From NCBI RefSeq assembly GCF_000317245.1, contig NZ_AJLJ01000228.1, positions 1 through 57,028 of the forward strand: a DNA stretch of 57,028 nucleotides, in the 5' to 3' direction. Shown piece by piece: positions 33,990 to 42,183 of this stretch. This DNA comes from Fischerella muscicola SAG 1427-1 = PCC 73103 (GTDB taxonomy: Bacteria > Cyanobacteriota > Cyanobacteriia > Cyanobacteriales > Nostocaceae). Numbering within the stretch: position 1 is the first letter of the stretch; every line of letters starts with the position of its first letter. The translations under genes and the position numbers were made by a program. The notes below the pieces were generated by a model. That model was not told the origin of the DNA. It searched no databases and worked only from the letters and a program-made list of their open reading frames with translations.

Positions 33990-35987
33990 TTAACGTTCTG
34001 CAATTGGGATGTAAGGACGCTCCTTTTCACCCACGTAATTCAGAACAGGACGAATTAAAATATTGTTTTCTAACTGTTCTAAAACTTGTGTTATCCAACC
34101 AGAAATACGACCAATCGCAAAGACTGGAACAAATAAATCATGTGGTATTCCTAACAAATGATAAGTAACACATGTGTATAAATCAACATTCACATCAACA
34201 CCATGATCAATATATGGTCTCATTTCATCAACTATAGCTTCAAGTATTCTGTACCACTTGGTTTCTCCTCGTTCAAAACTTAGATATCTAGCTGCTTCTC
34301 GAAGATGAAAAGCTCTGGGATCTTCGGTTTTATAAACACGATGGCCAAATCCATAAACTGGCAAATTTTCTTTTTGTAATTTTCTGATGTACTCGGCTGC
34401 TAATTCTGGCTGATCGATATCTTGGAGCATTTTCATCACAGATTCTGCTGCACCACCATGTAGCGAGCCAGAAAATGTACCAATGGCTGCGGTAATTGCT
34501 GCGTGTAAATCAGCCTTAGTTCCTGTAGCTATGCGAGCAGTAAAGGCAGAAGCATTTGAACCATGATCGGCATGAAGAACAAAGTCTCTATCTAAAATTT
34601 TTACCTCTTGTTCTGATGGGATTTGCTCATTGAGCATGTAAAGAAAGTTTGCCGCATGTGAAAGCCTATTGCTAGGTGGAGTAGGCATACGTCCCATACG
34701 AATAGCATGGTGAGTAGCTACAATAATTGGGATTTGAGCGATTAGCCTAATTCCCTTAATTAAGGTTTTTTCGAGTGTGTTCTCCTCTCGTTTTTGGTCA
34801 ATGTTAGAGAGTGCAGAAACTGCTGTACGCAGTACATCCATCGGATGTAAATTTTGTATAAGATGGATAACTTCAACTACTTGCTCAGGAATATATCGAG
34901 CTTCTTTTAATTGTTTATCAAAAGCTTCTATTTCAGTAGATGTTGGTAATTTCTTATGTATTAGCAGATAGGTCATTTCTTCAAACGTTGAGTGTTCTGC
35001 TAACTCATGTATTGAGTATCCACAATGTAATAATTTCCCAGCTTGACCATCAATTAATGTTGTGCGAGTATTGTCATAAAATACTCCGTTAAGTCCTCTA
35101 TTAATAACTATCTGTTGAGCATTAACTTTATAATTATTCTCACTTTTGTCTTTGACAATATTTGTATTCTGCTTCTCAATATTCTTATCCATCAAAGACT
35201 GATTTTCACTGACTGACAAGGATAATTGTTGTTGCAAAGCATACTCTCGAATAGCTGCGATAGATGTTAGGTTTAACATCATATCTTCACTAATTTCAGT
35301 ATTGTATGCTTTTTCAATAGCAAGCATGAGTGCTATATGATTCAAGGAATCCCATTCTGCAATAGACTGATATTGTAAATCGTCTCTAATAGCAGACTTA
35401 GATATATTTAATGTTTGAGAAATAATGTCTTCAATACTTTGGTTCGTTTTGTATGAATTATAAATGTAGTCTAGTCTATCTAATTCAGCAAGAATCTTAT
35501 CAATACATTCCTCTATACTTTCTTTTGTAGTGCAACAAATTATATCCGGATTTTTGGGAGCTTCGTAAGGATCTTCTATTCCTGTAAAATTTGTGATTTT
35601 ACCAGATCTTGCCTGAGCGTATAAACCTTTGACATCTCGTGCCTCACAAACTTCAAGTGGTGCATCAACATAAATTTCTATAAAGTTCTCACTCATCATG
35701 CGAACTTCATCACGAATAGTTCGATAAGGACTGATTGCAGCCACAATCACCGCAATCCCATTGCGACTCAAGCGATTTGCGATAAAACCAATACGGCGAA
35801 TGTTTGTTTCTCTATCTTCCCTAGAAAATCCTAATTCTTTGGAAATATGGGTTCTAATCTCATCGCCATCTAAAACTTCTACTAAACAATTACGTGCTTG
35901 AAGTTCACGTTCTACTCCTCTGGCAATGGTAGTCTTACCTGCACCACTCAGACCTGTAAGCCACAAAATTACGCCTTTACCTCTCAT
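33990..35987 (-). CDS. Fusion protein: APS kinase - acyl carrier domain - citrate synthase
   Basis: Three families are joined in one 665-residue frame. Residues 1-175 are adenylylsulfate kinase, making PAPS: P-loop GLSGAGKTT (12-20), EVLDGDEIR, GFSREDRETNIRRIGFIANR, GIAVIVAAISPYR, EIYVDAPLEVCEARDVKGLY. Residues about 180-255 are a carrier domain with phosphopantetheine-site Ser214 in IAEWDSLNHIAL. Residues about 285-665 are citrate synthase with GYSIHELAEHSTFEE, LHADHGSNAS (His475), GSLHGGAAE (His510), YGFGHRVYK and NVDLYTC (Asp602), so the catalytic set is complete. The reading frame is continuous with an ATG start. The gene sits between a sulfotransferase and an adenylation enzyme. I know of no described protein with this order. 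Confidence 0.93.
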   Translation of the reverse strand: MRGKGVILWLTGLSGAGKTTIARGVERELQARNCLVEVLDGDEIRTHISKELGFSREDRETNIRRIGFIANRLSRNGIAVIVAAISPYRTIRDEVRMMSENFIEIYVDAPLEVCEARDVKGLYAQARSGKITNFTGIEDPYEAPKNPDIICCTTKESIEECIDKILAELDRLDYIYNSYKTNQSIEDIISQTLNISKSAIRDDLQYQSIAEWDSLNHIALMLAIEKAYNTEISEDMMLNLTSIAAIREYALQQQLSLSVSENQSLMDKNIEKQNTNIVKDKSENNYKVNAQQIVINRGLNGVFYDNTRTTLIDGQAGKLLHCGYSIHELAEHSTFEEMTYLLIHKKLPTSTEIEAFDKQLKEARYIPEQVVEVIHLIQNLHPMDVLRTAVSALSNIDQKREENTLEKTLIKGIRLIAQIPIIVATHHAIRMGRMPTPPSNRLSHAANFLYMLNEQIPSEQEVKILDRDFVLHADHGSNASAFTARIATGTKADLHAAITAAIGTFSGSLHGGAAESVMKMLQDIDQPELAAEYIRKLQKENLPVYGFGHRVYKTEDPRAFHLREAARYLSFERGETKWYRILEAIVDEMRPYIDHGVDVNVDLYTCVTYHLLGIPHDLFVPVFAIGRISGWITQVLEQLENNILIRPVLNYVGEKERPYIPIAER

Positions 35988-36047
35988 ACTTCAGATTTCC
36001 TTTTTTGTAATCAGGTAAGCGATTACACTTAATTTATTTGAGTTTTT

Positions 36048-36857
36048 CTAAATTCCAATCATCTGCATAAATGACTCAAGGTCTGGAGCATTAGGAAAAA
36101 TTTTTCGGTAAAGATTAGCTAGTTTGTGTCGTTCTCGAAATGCTGCACAAAAACGTTTATCGTGCTGGCAAATTTTCCAACGTTCTAACACTTTCATTTG
36201 ATTTGCCTTACCATCATAAGAAGTTTTATCAAAACTACTTCCACTACCTGCGGACTTGGGAACAAAATTGAGTCCAGCATCTGTGAAAGCAAGTCCAAGC
36301 TGTTCAGATAATTGTTTGCGATAGTCAGTATTTAAAAACCATAAGTTATAATTAACAGCTATTTTAGGCTTTAAAAAATTAGTTAATCCTAGAAATTCCT
36401 CAGCGTAAATCTCCCACAAGTCTAAAATTTCTGCATCATCTATTAATTTAGGGACTGGACCAGGTTTATACCAACGACTAGCCAGCATATTAAATGGATC
36501 TCTTAGGACTAAAATGTTATGAACCCTCAAACTTTCACCAACTGTTCTTTGACGTTCCCAAATAACATCTCTTCCATCAGCAAGTCTCGAAATATCAAAG
36601 TCTTGAATCCCAATCATCAAACACTGCTTCTGTATCTTGCGGATTTGTTCAATATCTTCTATATGAACTAACCAATCCGATTCCTTGTCCCAGTTATTGT
36701 AAAACCGAAGAGTTAAATATGGATCTGTATAGGGTGTTACAGCATTTAAAACAAAGATAGGCAACTTAAAGTGATAAGCCAGCCAAACCATAACAGCGTG
36801 ATGTCCACTACGCCTCAAGGTAAAAAAGGTCAGTAGATTATCGTTTCTAAATTCCAT
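36048..36857 (-). CDS. Sulfotransferase-like protein (PAPS-dependent)
   Basis: This 269-residue protein has a sulfotransferase-type P-loop near its N-terminus (FFTLRRSGHHAVMVWL, about 11-26; 5'-phosphosulfate loop with basic residues). A second PAPS-binding element follows: NILVLRDPFNMLASRWY (about 114-130; Asp/Arg/Ser of the 3'-phosphate motif). No signal peptide or transmembrane segment is seen, so it should act in the cytosol on a small molecule. It would transfer sulfate from PAPS, the product of the APS kinase domain encoded 60 bases downstream. The first 11 bases overlap the end of the upstream CHR gene, which indicates translational coupling. Confidence 0.8.
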   Translation of the reverse strand: MEFRNDNLLTFFTLRRSGHHAVMVWLAYHFKLPIFVLNAVTPYTDPYLTLRFYNNWDKESDWLVHIEDIEQIRKIQKQCLMIGIQDFDISRLADGRDVIWERQRTVGESLRVHNILVLRDPFNMLASRWYKPGPVPKLIDDAEILDLWEIYAEEFLGLTNFLKPKIAVNYNLWFLNTDYRKQLSEQLGLAFTDAGLNFVPKSAGSGSSFDKTSYDGKANQMKVLERWKICQHDKRFCAAFRERHKLANLYRKIFPNAPDLESFMQMIGI

Positions 36858-37395
36858 AATTAATTGAAAAAAAACCCTTAATAGCTCCTGCCAATAACGC
36901 CAATAATATTATCCAACTTGAATTAAATAGACCTCGAACTGACAAAAGTAGTGCTAAAAAGCAGATAACAGTGCTAAATATATCTTTGAGAAAGAATATA
37001 TCCTTGCCAAGATTCCAAGCAGTTGCCAATGTTAAACCAATTGTTATTGGACTTAAGGCAGCATGAAATTGTTTGATCCAAGCAGGAGGCTTTGGTTGTT
37101 TAACTAACCAAGCTACGCTTGCAAGCAAACATGAAGTGGGACCAAACATCCCAAGTCCAGCAGCCACTGCTCCTGCTAAACCAGCTACATGATTGCCAAT
37201 CAGGACAACATTGAGCATATTTGGTCCTGGTATCAGCAACCCCAATGCATAAGCGTCTACAAAAGCTTGATGACTCATCCATCCATGGACGTTGACAACT
37301 AGCCGTTCCATCTCTGTAATGACAGCCTTTGAATTCCCAACGCTAATGAGAGCTAAATAAGCAAATGTGAAAAATAGATCAAGTAAGACGTGCAT
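36847..37395 (-). CDS. Half-size CHR (chromate/sulfate) transporter subunit, second of a pair
   Basis: This 182-residue membrane protein is a short-chain CHR domain. LLIPGPNMLNVVLIGNHVAG and LAGAVAAGLGMFGPTS correspond to the conserved PGP and GxFxP motifs, followed by three to four hydrophobic segments (PITIGLTLATAWNLG, VICFLALLLSVRGLF, WIILLALLAGAIKGFF). Short CHR proteins work as pairs of opposite topology. Here the partner lies 59 bases upstream. The family moves oxyanions such as chromate and probably sulfate; in this cluster it may import sulfate or export a sulfated product. Confidence 0.82.
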   Translation of the reverse strand: MHVLLDLFFTFAYLALISVGNSKAVITEMERLVVNVHGWMSHQAFVDAYALGLLIPGPNMLNVVLIGNHVAGLAGAVAAGLGMFGPTSCLLASVAWLVKQPKPPAWIKQFHAALSPITIGLTLATAWNLGKDIFFLKDIFSTVICFLALLLSVRGLFNSSWIILLALLAGAIKGFFSINYGI

Positions 37396-37454
37396 GGCAG
37401 CAAAATCATTAACTGTTATCAGTTATCAGTTAACAAACTGATCACGGTTAACTA

Positions 37455-38033
37455 TTAACTGATTTGGTTATTTTTTTGAGTTTTGCTATTCAAATACCAA
37501 GCAAAGGGTACAACTACAACCATAACTAAGGGAATAGGAACTCTCAAAATTCCTACTAAAATAAACGTAGCAATCGCTACAAAAAATTGAATATTGTTGG
37601 TGATACTTGGTTTGCCCAACCTCCAAGTTAACTCCAAAATTAGTCCAACACTGGCTGCTGCAACTGCGGTTAAAGATGCTTGGACGATGTTCTGAGGTAG
37701 CTGTGATAGTATTCTTGATACCGTCAGTATTGACACAAATCCTGGTATTACCAAAGCCAGTGTTGCCAGTATTGCTCCTTGGGTTTTTTGCCAGCTATAT
37801 CCTAGATATGCCGAAAGATTAGTACCTCCAGTCCCCGGAAGAGATCGGCACCAATTCAGTGCTTCTAAGCTTTCGCTGTCTGTGAGCCAACCACGCTTTA
37901 AGCAAAAAGGTAAAACGTGAGTCTGAACAGCTCCACCGAAAGCTGTTGCTCCAACCCTTACAAAGAAAGCAACTAATACACTAAGAGAAGGAGGATTTGT
38001 TTGTTGTACTTGGTTTGATGATGCACCCAACAT
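37455..38033 (-). CDS. Half-size CHR (chromate/sulfate) transporter subunit, first of a pair
   Basis: This 192-residue partner of the preceding CHR gene contains SVLVAFFVRVGATAFGGAVQ (N-terminal F-x-x-G-x-x-x-FGG motif), ALNWCRSLPGTGGTNLSAYL (the PGP-like motif, here LPGTGG) and several membrane segments (ATLALVIPGFVSILTVS, ATFILVGILRVPIPLVMVVV). The family motif is slightly altered (PGTGG instead of PGP), which could affect substrate choice. It is the first gene of the seven-gene minus-strand cluster, so the promoter should lie to its right. Confidence 0.82.
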   Translation of the reverse strand: MLGASSNQVQQTNPPSLSVLVAFFVRVGATAFGGAVQTHVLPFCLKRGWLTDSESLEALNWCRSLPGTGGTNLSAYLGYSWQKTQGAILATLALVIPGFVSILTVSRILSQLPQNIVQASLTAVAAASVGLILELTWRLGKPSITNNIQFFVAIATFILVGILRVPIPLVMVVVVPFAWYLNSKTQKNNQIS

Positions 38034-39015
38034 AAGCAGAAAATTTTATTTGATGTTTATAAAGCTCAGTCTTGCCTTTAAGTATTATGTTGCTGATTTT
38101 AAGAAACTAGATGTAGATAGCTAATACGGTTAAGTTAGAAGTAGCTGAAAATAAGGAAAATCGATTTTTTAGAGAAATAACTGGGGTAATATACCTATGT
38201 TCAACTTGTTATTTGTCCTTGTAGCTAAATTAATAGTCACGCAAATATTCATGTAACGATAATCGTTTGCATCATTACATCCTCCTACTGTTTTGTACCC
38301 TTATTAGATATCTCCAGAAAAGGGGTATGAATTCGGACTATATAAGGCTTTTGTATTCTTTTGCAAAGATGTCTATTCATGAACTATAAAGAGTGTTAAT
38401 TCACTCGATACTACAGCCCTATATCGCTGACTCTGTATTCCCAATTTCTCGCACACAATTGTGGAGATATGGAAATCCGATTTGATTATGAACTTGCTCA
38501 TGAACACTCTTAACAGGGAATAGTGAACAGGGAACAGAAAGTGTACTGAGTTTTTAAGCGCAGAGCACAGGCTACGCTAACATAAATCAAATAGGAATCC
38601 TTTAGATAGCAGATATCTAGCACATAAATATTACCATTTTTCTTTTACCAGACTATGTACTTACAGGACAACTGGGGCAATCTGATTAATCATCGAAAAT
38701 CTTATACCTCAGCACAGGATGATTAAAACCAATATCTCTTTGAAAAGCATATATATAAATCTTTCACAACTAAAAGTATTAAAACCAAAATTGTATTAAT
38801 TTAAACTCTATAAACTAAGAACTTCGTATTTATGTAAAATAAAAGTTTACAATGAATACCATTCTGAAAAAGAATGCGACAAATAGAGATTTGTAGAGAT
38901 GCTTCAATTCAAAGAGCGCTTCTCCACATCAGCATGTATTGCAAACATTTTTGGAATTATTACAGTTATTATTCTAAAATTGACAACCCCCAAAAGGAAG
39001 ATTTATTGAGGCGAA
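38034..39015. other. Divergent intergenic region at the right edge of the sulfo cluster
   Basis: No gene is seen in about 980 bases. The region must hold the promoter of the seven-gene minus-strand cluster and that of the acyltransferase reading right. It contains short heptamer-type repeats (GGGAATAGTGAACAGGGAAC near 38516) but no recognisable insertion sequence or att-like structure. An open frame from 38874 overlaps the acyltransferase start and looks spurious. Confidence 0.5.
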
Positions 39016-39870
39016 ATGCCAACACAGACGTCACAAAAACAATCTCTACGAACCAAAATCGGTTGGTCTTTGGATCAGCGAGATCCACAATTTATCAAAT
39101 TTTTGATGCCTTTTTGGGAGTGGCTGTATGAGTACTATTTTCGAGTCCAAACTAGTGGCTGGGAAAATATTCCCACCAACGAAAAAGTTTTATTGGTTGG
39201 TTCCCACAATGGCGGACTAGCTACTCCTGATATGCACATGATGATGTATGACTGGTTTAGACGCTTTGGTGTGGAACGACCAATTTATGGTTTAATGCAT
39301 CCGACAGTTTGGAAAGAGTGTCCAGATGTAGCACAAGCAGCGGCTAAAGTTGGAGCCATTATTGCTCATCCGAAAATGGCGATCGCAGCTTTGCATTCTG
39401 GAGCCAGCGTACTTGTGTATCCTGGTGGTGCAGAAGATGTATTTCGTCCTCACTCTTTGCGTAATCAAATTCATTTCGCGGAACGCCACGGGTTTATCAA
39501 ACTAGCACTACGGGAAAAAGTGCCAATAATCCCACTAATTTCGACTGGCGCTCACGATACACTGATTGTGCTTGCTGATTGTTACAAAATAGTCCAACAA
39601 CTGCATGAATGGGGAATGCCTTGGTTATTTGGTATCGACCCAGTAGTCTTTCCTATTTATTTAGGATTACCGTGGGGATTAGCGTTTGGGCCTTTACCTA
39701 ATATTCCTTTACCAGTACCTATTCGCACACGAGTTTGTCCACCAATCGTGTTTGAACACTACGGTAGAAAAGCAGCAGGCGATCGCGATTACGTTAACGC
39801 TTGCTACGAACTCGTCCGCAGTAAAATGCAGCAAGAATTGGATGATTTGGTGAGCGGGGATAGGAGATAG
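39016..39870 (+). CDS. Lysophospholipid/glycerol acyltransferase-family protein
   Basis: This 284-residue protein has LPLAT/DGAT-like motifs. VLLVGSHNGGLATPDMH (about 55-71) holds the catalytic His region, PIYGLMHPTVW and KVGAIIAHPKMAIAALHSGA follow, and SVLVYPGGAEDVFRP (about 133-147) is the substrate-binding glycine-rich block. HGFIKLALREKVPIIPLIS is also typical. It probably transfers a fatty acyl group to a glycerolipid or other alcohol. Cyanobacterial relatives include the Slr2103 type involved in neutral lipid or acyl-quinol formation, but I cannot tell whether this is an orthologue. The ATG start is taken; GAGGCGAA lies just upstream. Confidence 0.75.
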   Translation: MPTQTSQKQSLRTKIGWSLDQRDPQFIKFLMPFWEWLYEYYFRVQTSGWENIPTNEKVLLVGSHNGGLATPDMHMMMYDWFRRFGVERPIYGLMHPTVWKECPDVAQAAAKVGAIIAHPKMAIAALHSGASVLVYPGGAEDVFRPHSLRNQIHFAERHGFIKLALREKVPIIPLISTGAHDTLIVLADCYKIVQQLHEWGMPWLFGIDPVVFPIYLGLPWGLAFGPLPNIPLPVPIRTRVCPPIVFEHYGRKAAGDRDYVNACYELVRSKMQQELDDLVSGDRR

Positions 39871-40000
39871 GGGATCGGGGATCGGGGATCGGGTATCGGA
39901 GACGGTATTGGTTATTCTCCTTTGTCTCACCTGCTCCCTGCTTCCTTGTCCTCCTTGTCCTCCTTGTCTTCCTTGTCCTCCTTGTCTTCCTTGTCCCCAA
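39865..40000. repeat. Short tandem repeats between the acyltransferase and permease genes
   Basis: GGGGATC-type units (39868-39895) are followed by a CCTTGTCCTCCTTGTCTT-type nonamer array (about 39943-39995) that fills the gap between two convergent genes. The complement of the nonamer also occurs inside the debranching gene near 2010-2030. Confidence 0.75.
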
Positions 40001-40014
40001 TCCCCAATTCCCTA

Positions 40015-41130
40015 TCACCTCTCCAAACTCCGGGGATCAAGAGCATCTCTGAGTCCATCTCCCAATAAATTGAACGCCAAGACTGTTAAGATAATCACCA
40101 ACGCTGGCGGCCAAATTAACCAAGGTTGTAATACTAATACCGAAGCATTAGTTGCCAGGGATAACATATTGCCCCAAGAAGGGTCTGGTTGCTGAATTCC
40201 TAAACCAATCAGACTGAGTACTGCTTCTGCACCGATAAAACTAGGAACCGCAAGGGTTGCAGAGATGATAATATATGTTGCAGTTTGTGGTAACACATGA
40301 CGAGTAATGATATAGAATGGCTTACCACCCATAGCTCGTGCTGCTTGCACAAATTCGCGTTCTTTGATGGATAATACTTGACCACGAATTACTCGTGCTA
40401 ACCCCGCCCAACTAATAAACGACGTAATCAATACAATTAATAAAAATCGCTGGGTACTGCTTAAGCCTGGTGGTAACACAGCACCCAAGGTGACTAATAA
40501 ATATATGCTAGGAAATGTCATTAGCACTTCAGCTAGACGCATGATCGCAGCATCAATCCAGCCACCGAAGTAACCAGAAATACCGCCAATGATCATCCCC
40601 AAAGGAAAAGTCAAGGCTACTCCCACAATTCCAATAAATAAACTGATGCGACCTCCATACAATAAGCGACTAAATTGATCCCGTCCTTGGTCATCAGTAC
40701 CCAAGATGTTAATTTTGGCTGGGTCAGTAGTACCAAACAAATGCCAATTTACAGGAATTCCAGGAAAAATAGTCACTTCATCCCACTTGGGAGGTAAGGG
40801 AACACTCAACTTTAAAAGGTGATATTCTGGCCCTTGTGCAAATAATCGCAAAGGCGAAGGTTTGCTTTTATCTACAATCAGTTCACGCTTGCCCGTTTCT
40901 AAATTTGTATCTCCTTGAATCGTCGGATAAACGTGAGGCCCGATAAACTTCCCTGAAGTCGAAAACCAGTAAATTTTAGTTGGTGGTAATAAGGAACCAT
41001 TTGCTTGCGGAATATAAGGGTCATAAGGCGCGACAAAATCCGCAGCAATTACTGCTATATAAAAAATTATGAGCAAAATTGCTCCAAATTGCGCCAAAGG
41101 ATTTTTCTTTAATCTTTGCCACCAGTTCAT
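40015..41130 (-). CDS. ABC transporter permease, OppC/DppC type
   Basis: This 371-residue inner-membrane permease of the peptide/nickel uptake class opens with KKNPLAQFGAILLIIFYIAV (first membrane helix) and carries a periplasmic insertion of about 110 residues. The transport domain has five helices and the EAA loop GLARVIRGQVLSIKEREFVQ followed by AARAMGGKPFYIITRHVLPQ. The C-terminus DALDPRSLER is the usual DppC ending. No ATPase, second permease or binding protein is next to it, so it works with subunits encoded elsewhere. A dispersed repeat (41155-41220) lies just upstream of its ATG. Confidence 0.9.
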   Translation of the reverse strand: MNWWQRLKKNPLAQFGAILLIIFYIAVIAADFVAPYDPYIPQANGSLLPPTKIYWFSTSGKFIGPHVYPTIQGDTNLETGKRELIVDKSKPSPLRLFAQGPEYHLLKLSVPLPPKWDEVTIFPGIPVNWHLFGTTDPAKINILGTDDQGRDQFSRLLYGGRISLFIGIVGVALTFPLGMIIGGISGYFGGWIDAAIMRLAEVLMTFPSIYLLVTLGAVLPPGLSSTQRFLLIVLITSFISWAGLARVIRGQVLSIKEREFVQAARAMGGKPFYIITRHVLPQTATYIIISATLAVPSFIGAEAVLSLIGLGIQQPDPSWGNMLSLATNASVLVLQPWLIWPPALVIILTVLAFNLLGDGLRDALDPRSLER

Positions 41131-41154
41131 AGTTAGTCAATGCTCAAGGGATTT

Positions 41155-41220
41155 AGAGACGCGATTATACTCTTACGAGAAGCCGCTCTTACGAGCGTCT
41201 ACGCGTCTGTACAATAGTCA
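41155..41220. repeat. Dispersed 67-bp repeat, copy 2
   Basis: It is nearly identical to 24734-24800. It lies between the HD-domain gene and the ABC permease and ends are imperfect inverted repeats containing AGACGCG/CGCGTCT. Confidence 0.7.
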
Positions 41221-41283
41221 ATCGTCAAAGGTCAAATCGTCAATCGTCAATTTGAAATTCTCTGTACTCTTGACACTGGACAA

Positions 41284-42183
41284 TTATGGACTTTTGACAA
41301 TGGACTCTTGACTCTTGACTATATCAACAAAATATAACTTTTCGTCTTGAGGAACTTCATGTTCGACAACAAAAACATTAGAGTGGAGATTAGCAATAAT
41401 TTGTTTGCCTTGCTGTATAAGAGTCAGATAACGTAGTGCATCTTGGATGTATGGGTAAACTCCATTCCAGTAAAATTTGGCATAGTTTTTGCGTAAGTCA
41501 GCAGGTGTTTGATAGCCCAAAACCTTATTCATCCCAGTTTCTTCAAATTCATAAAACAAAGAAGTAATTTTTTTCAAGTAGCGGGGATCGCTTAATTGTC
41601 CTATTAAATCAGCAGCACGAACCAAGCCTGCATAGCTACTTGTACATTGATGATCCTCAGCAGCAGGTACTGGAAAGCGAGTTAATTCAATATTGGTCTT
41701 AATAACTTCAGAATCTATCAGTTTGTGACCGCCAAAACGCTCATCAATAAAAAGTTTTGCTCTATCTACATGATAAGGAGTCAAACTCGCATCAGAAGCC
41801 CCAGGAGGAAGAGAAATCATTTTGTGATCTTTACCTGTAGCATATAAGCCTTCTTCCTCGCGGTCTTCTCGGCACACGCCTTTGACATAACCGATATCAT
41901 GACACAGCAAAGAAATAATGAAGTGCAACCAGTCTTCACTGGAAACACCTCCTTCTCGAATATGTTTGCCGCGTAAGATTTCTTGCCCTACTAAAGTAAC
42001 AAGAATCGAGTGTTCTACATTATGATATAGGGCATCGCTATTGGCAATGTTTTCTAAAGCCATGTGTCCCGCCCAAGCGATTATGTCTTGATAATCGGTT
42101 TTGAAACAGCCGTAAGTACGGCGGTAGCCTTCTCGAATTTGCCCTACAAAAGCATCTATTAATATTTCTGTGGCATTGAACAT
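41284..42183 (-). CDS. HD-domain metalloprotein (Npun_R2479-like)
   Basis: This 299-residue protein has an HD-type metal-binding pattern: SDALYHNVEHSILVTLVGQE (about 49-68, first His) and FIISLLCHDIGYVKGVC (about 89-105, HD pair), with a later Asp in YAGLVRAADLIGQLSD. It resembles the cyanobacterial family known from Nostoc punctiforme as Npun_R2479. HD proteins hydrolyse phosphomonoesters or phosphodiesters such as nucleotides, but the substrate of this family is not known to me. It starts with ATG. It is separated by 153 bases, including a dispersed repeat, from the permease downstream. Confidence 0.8.
   Translation of the reverse strand: MFNATEILIDAFVGQIREGYRRTYGCFKTDYQDIIAWAGHMALENIANSDALYHNVEHSILVTLVGQEILRGKHIREGGVSSEDWLHFIISLLCHDIGYVKGVCREDREEEGLYATGKDHKMISLPPGASDASLTPYHVDRAKLFIDERFGGHKLIDSEVIKTNIELTRFPVPAAEDHQCTSSYAGLVRAADLIGQLSDPRYLKKITSLFYEFEETGMNKVLGYQTPADLRKNYAKFYWNGVYPYIQDALRYLTLIQQGKQIIANLHSNVFVVEHEVPQDEKLYFVDIVKSQESIVKSP

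Noticed and set aside
30214..38033. Simple taurine/sulfonate utilisation or chromate resistance operon
   Set aside because: The amino-acid adenylation enzyme, carrier domain, citrate synthase and sulfotransferase are not expected in either, and no sulfonate ABC transporter is present.
38874..39131. 85-codon frame at the start of the acyltransferase gene
   Set aside because: It overlaps the acyltransferase in another frame and has no family resemblance.
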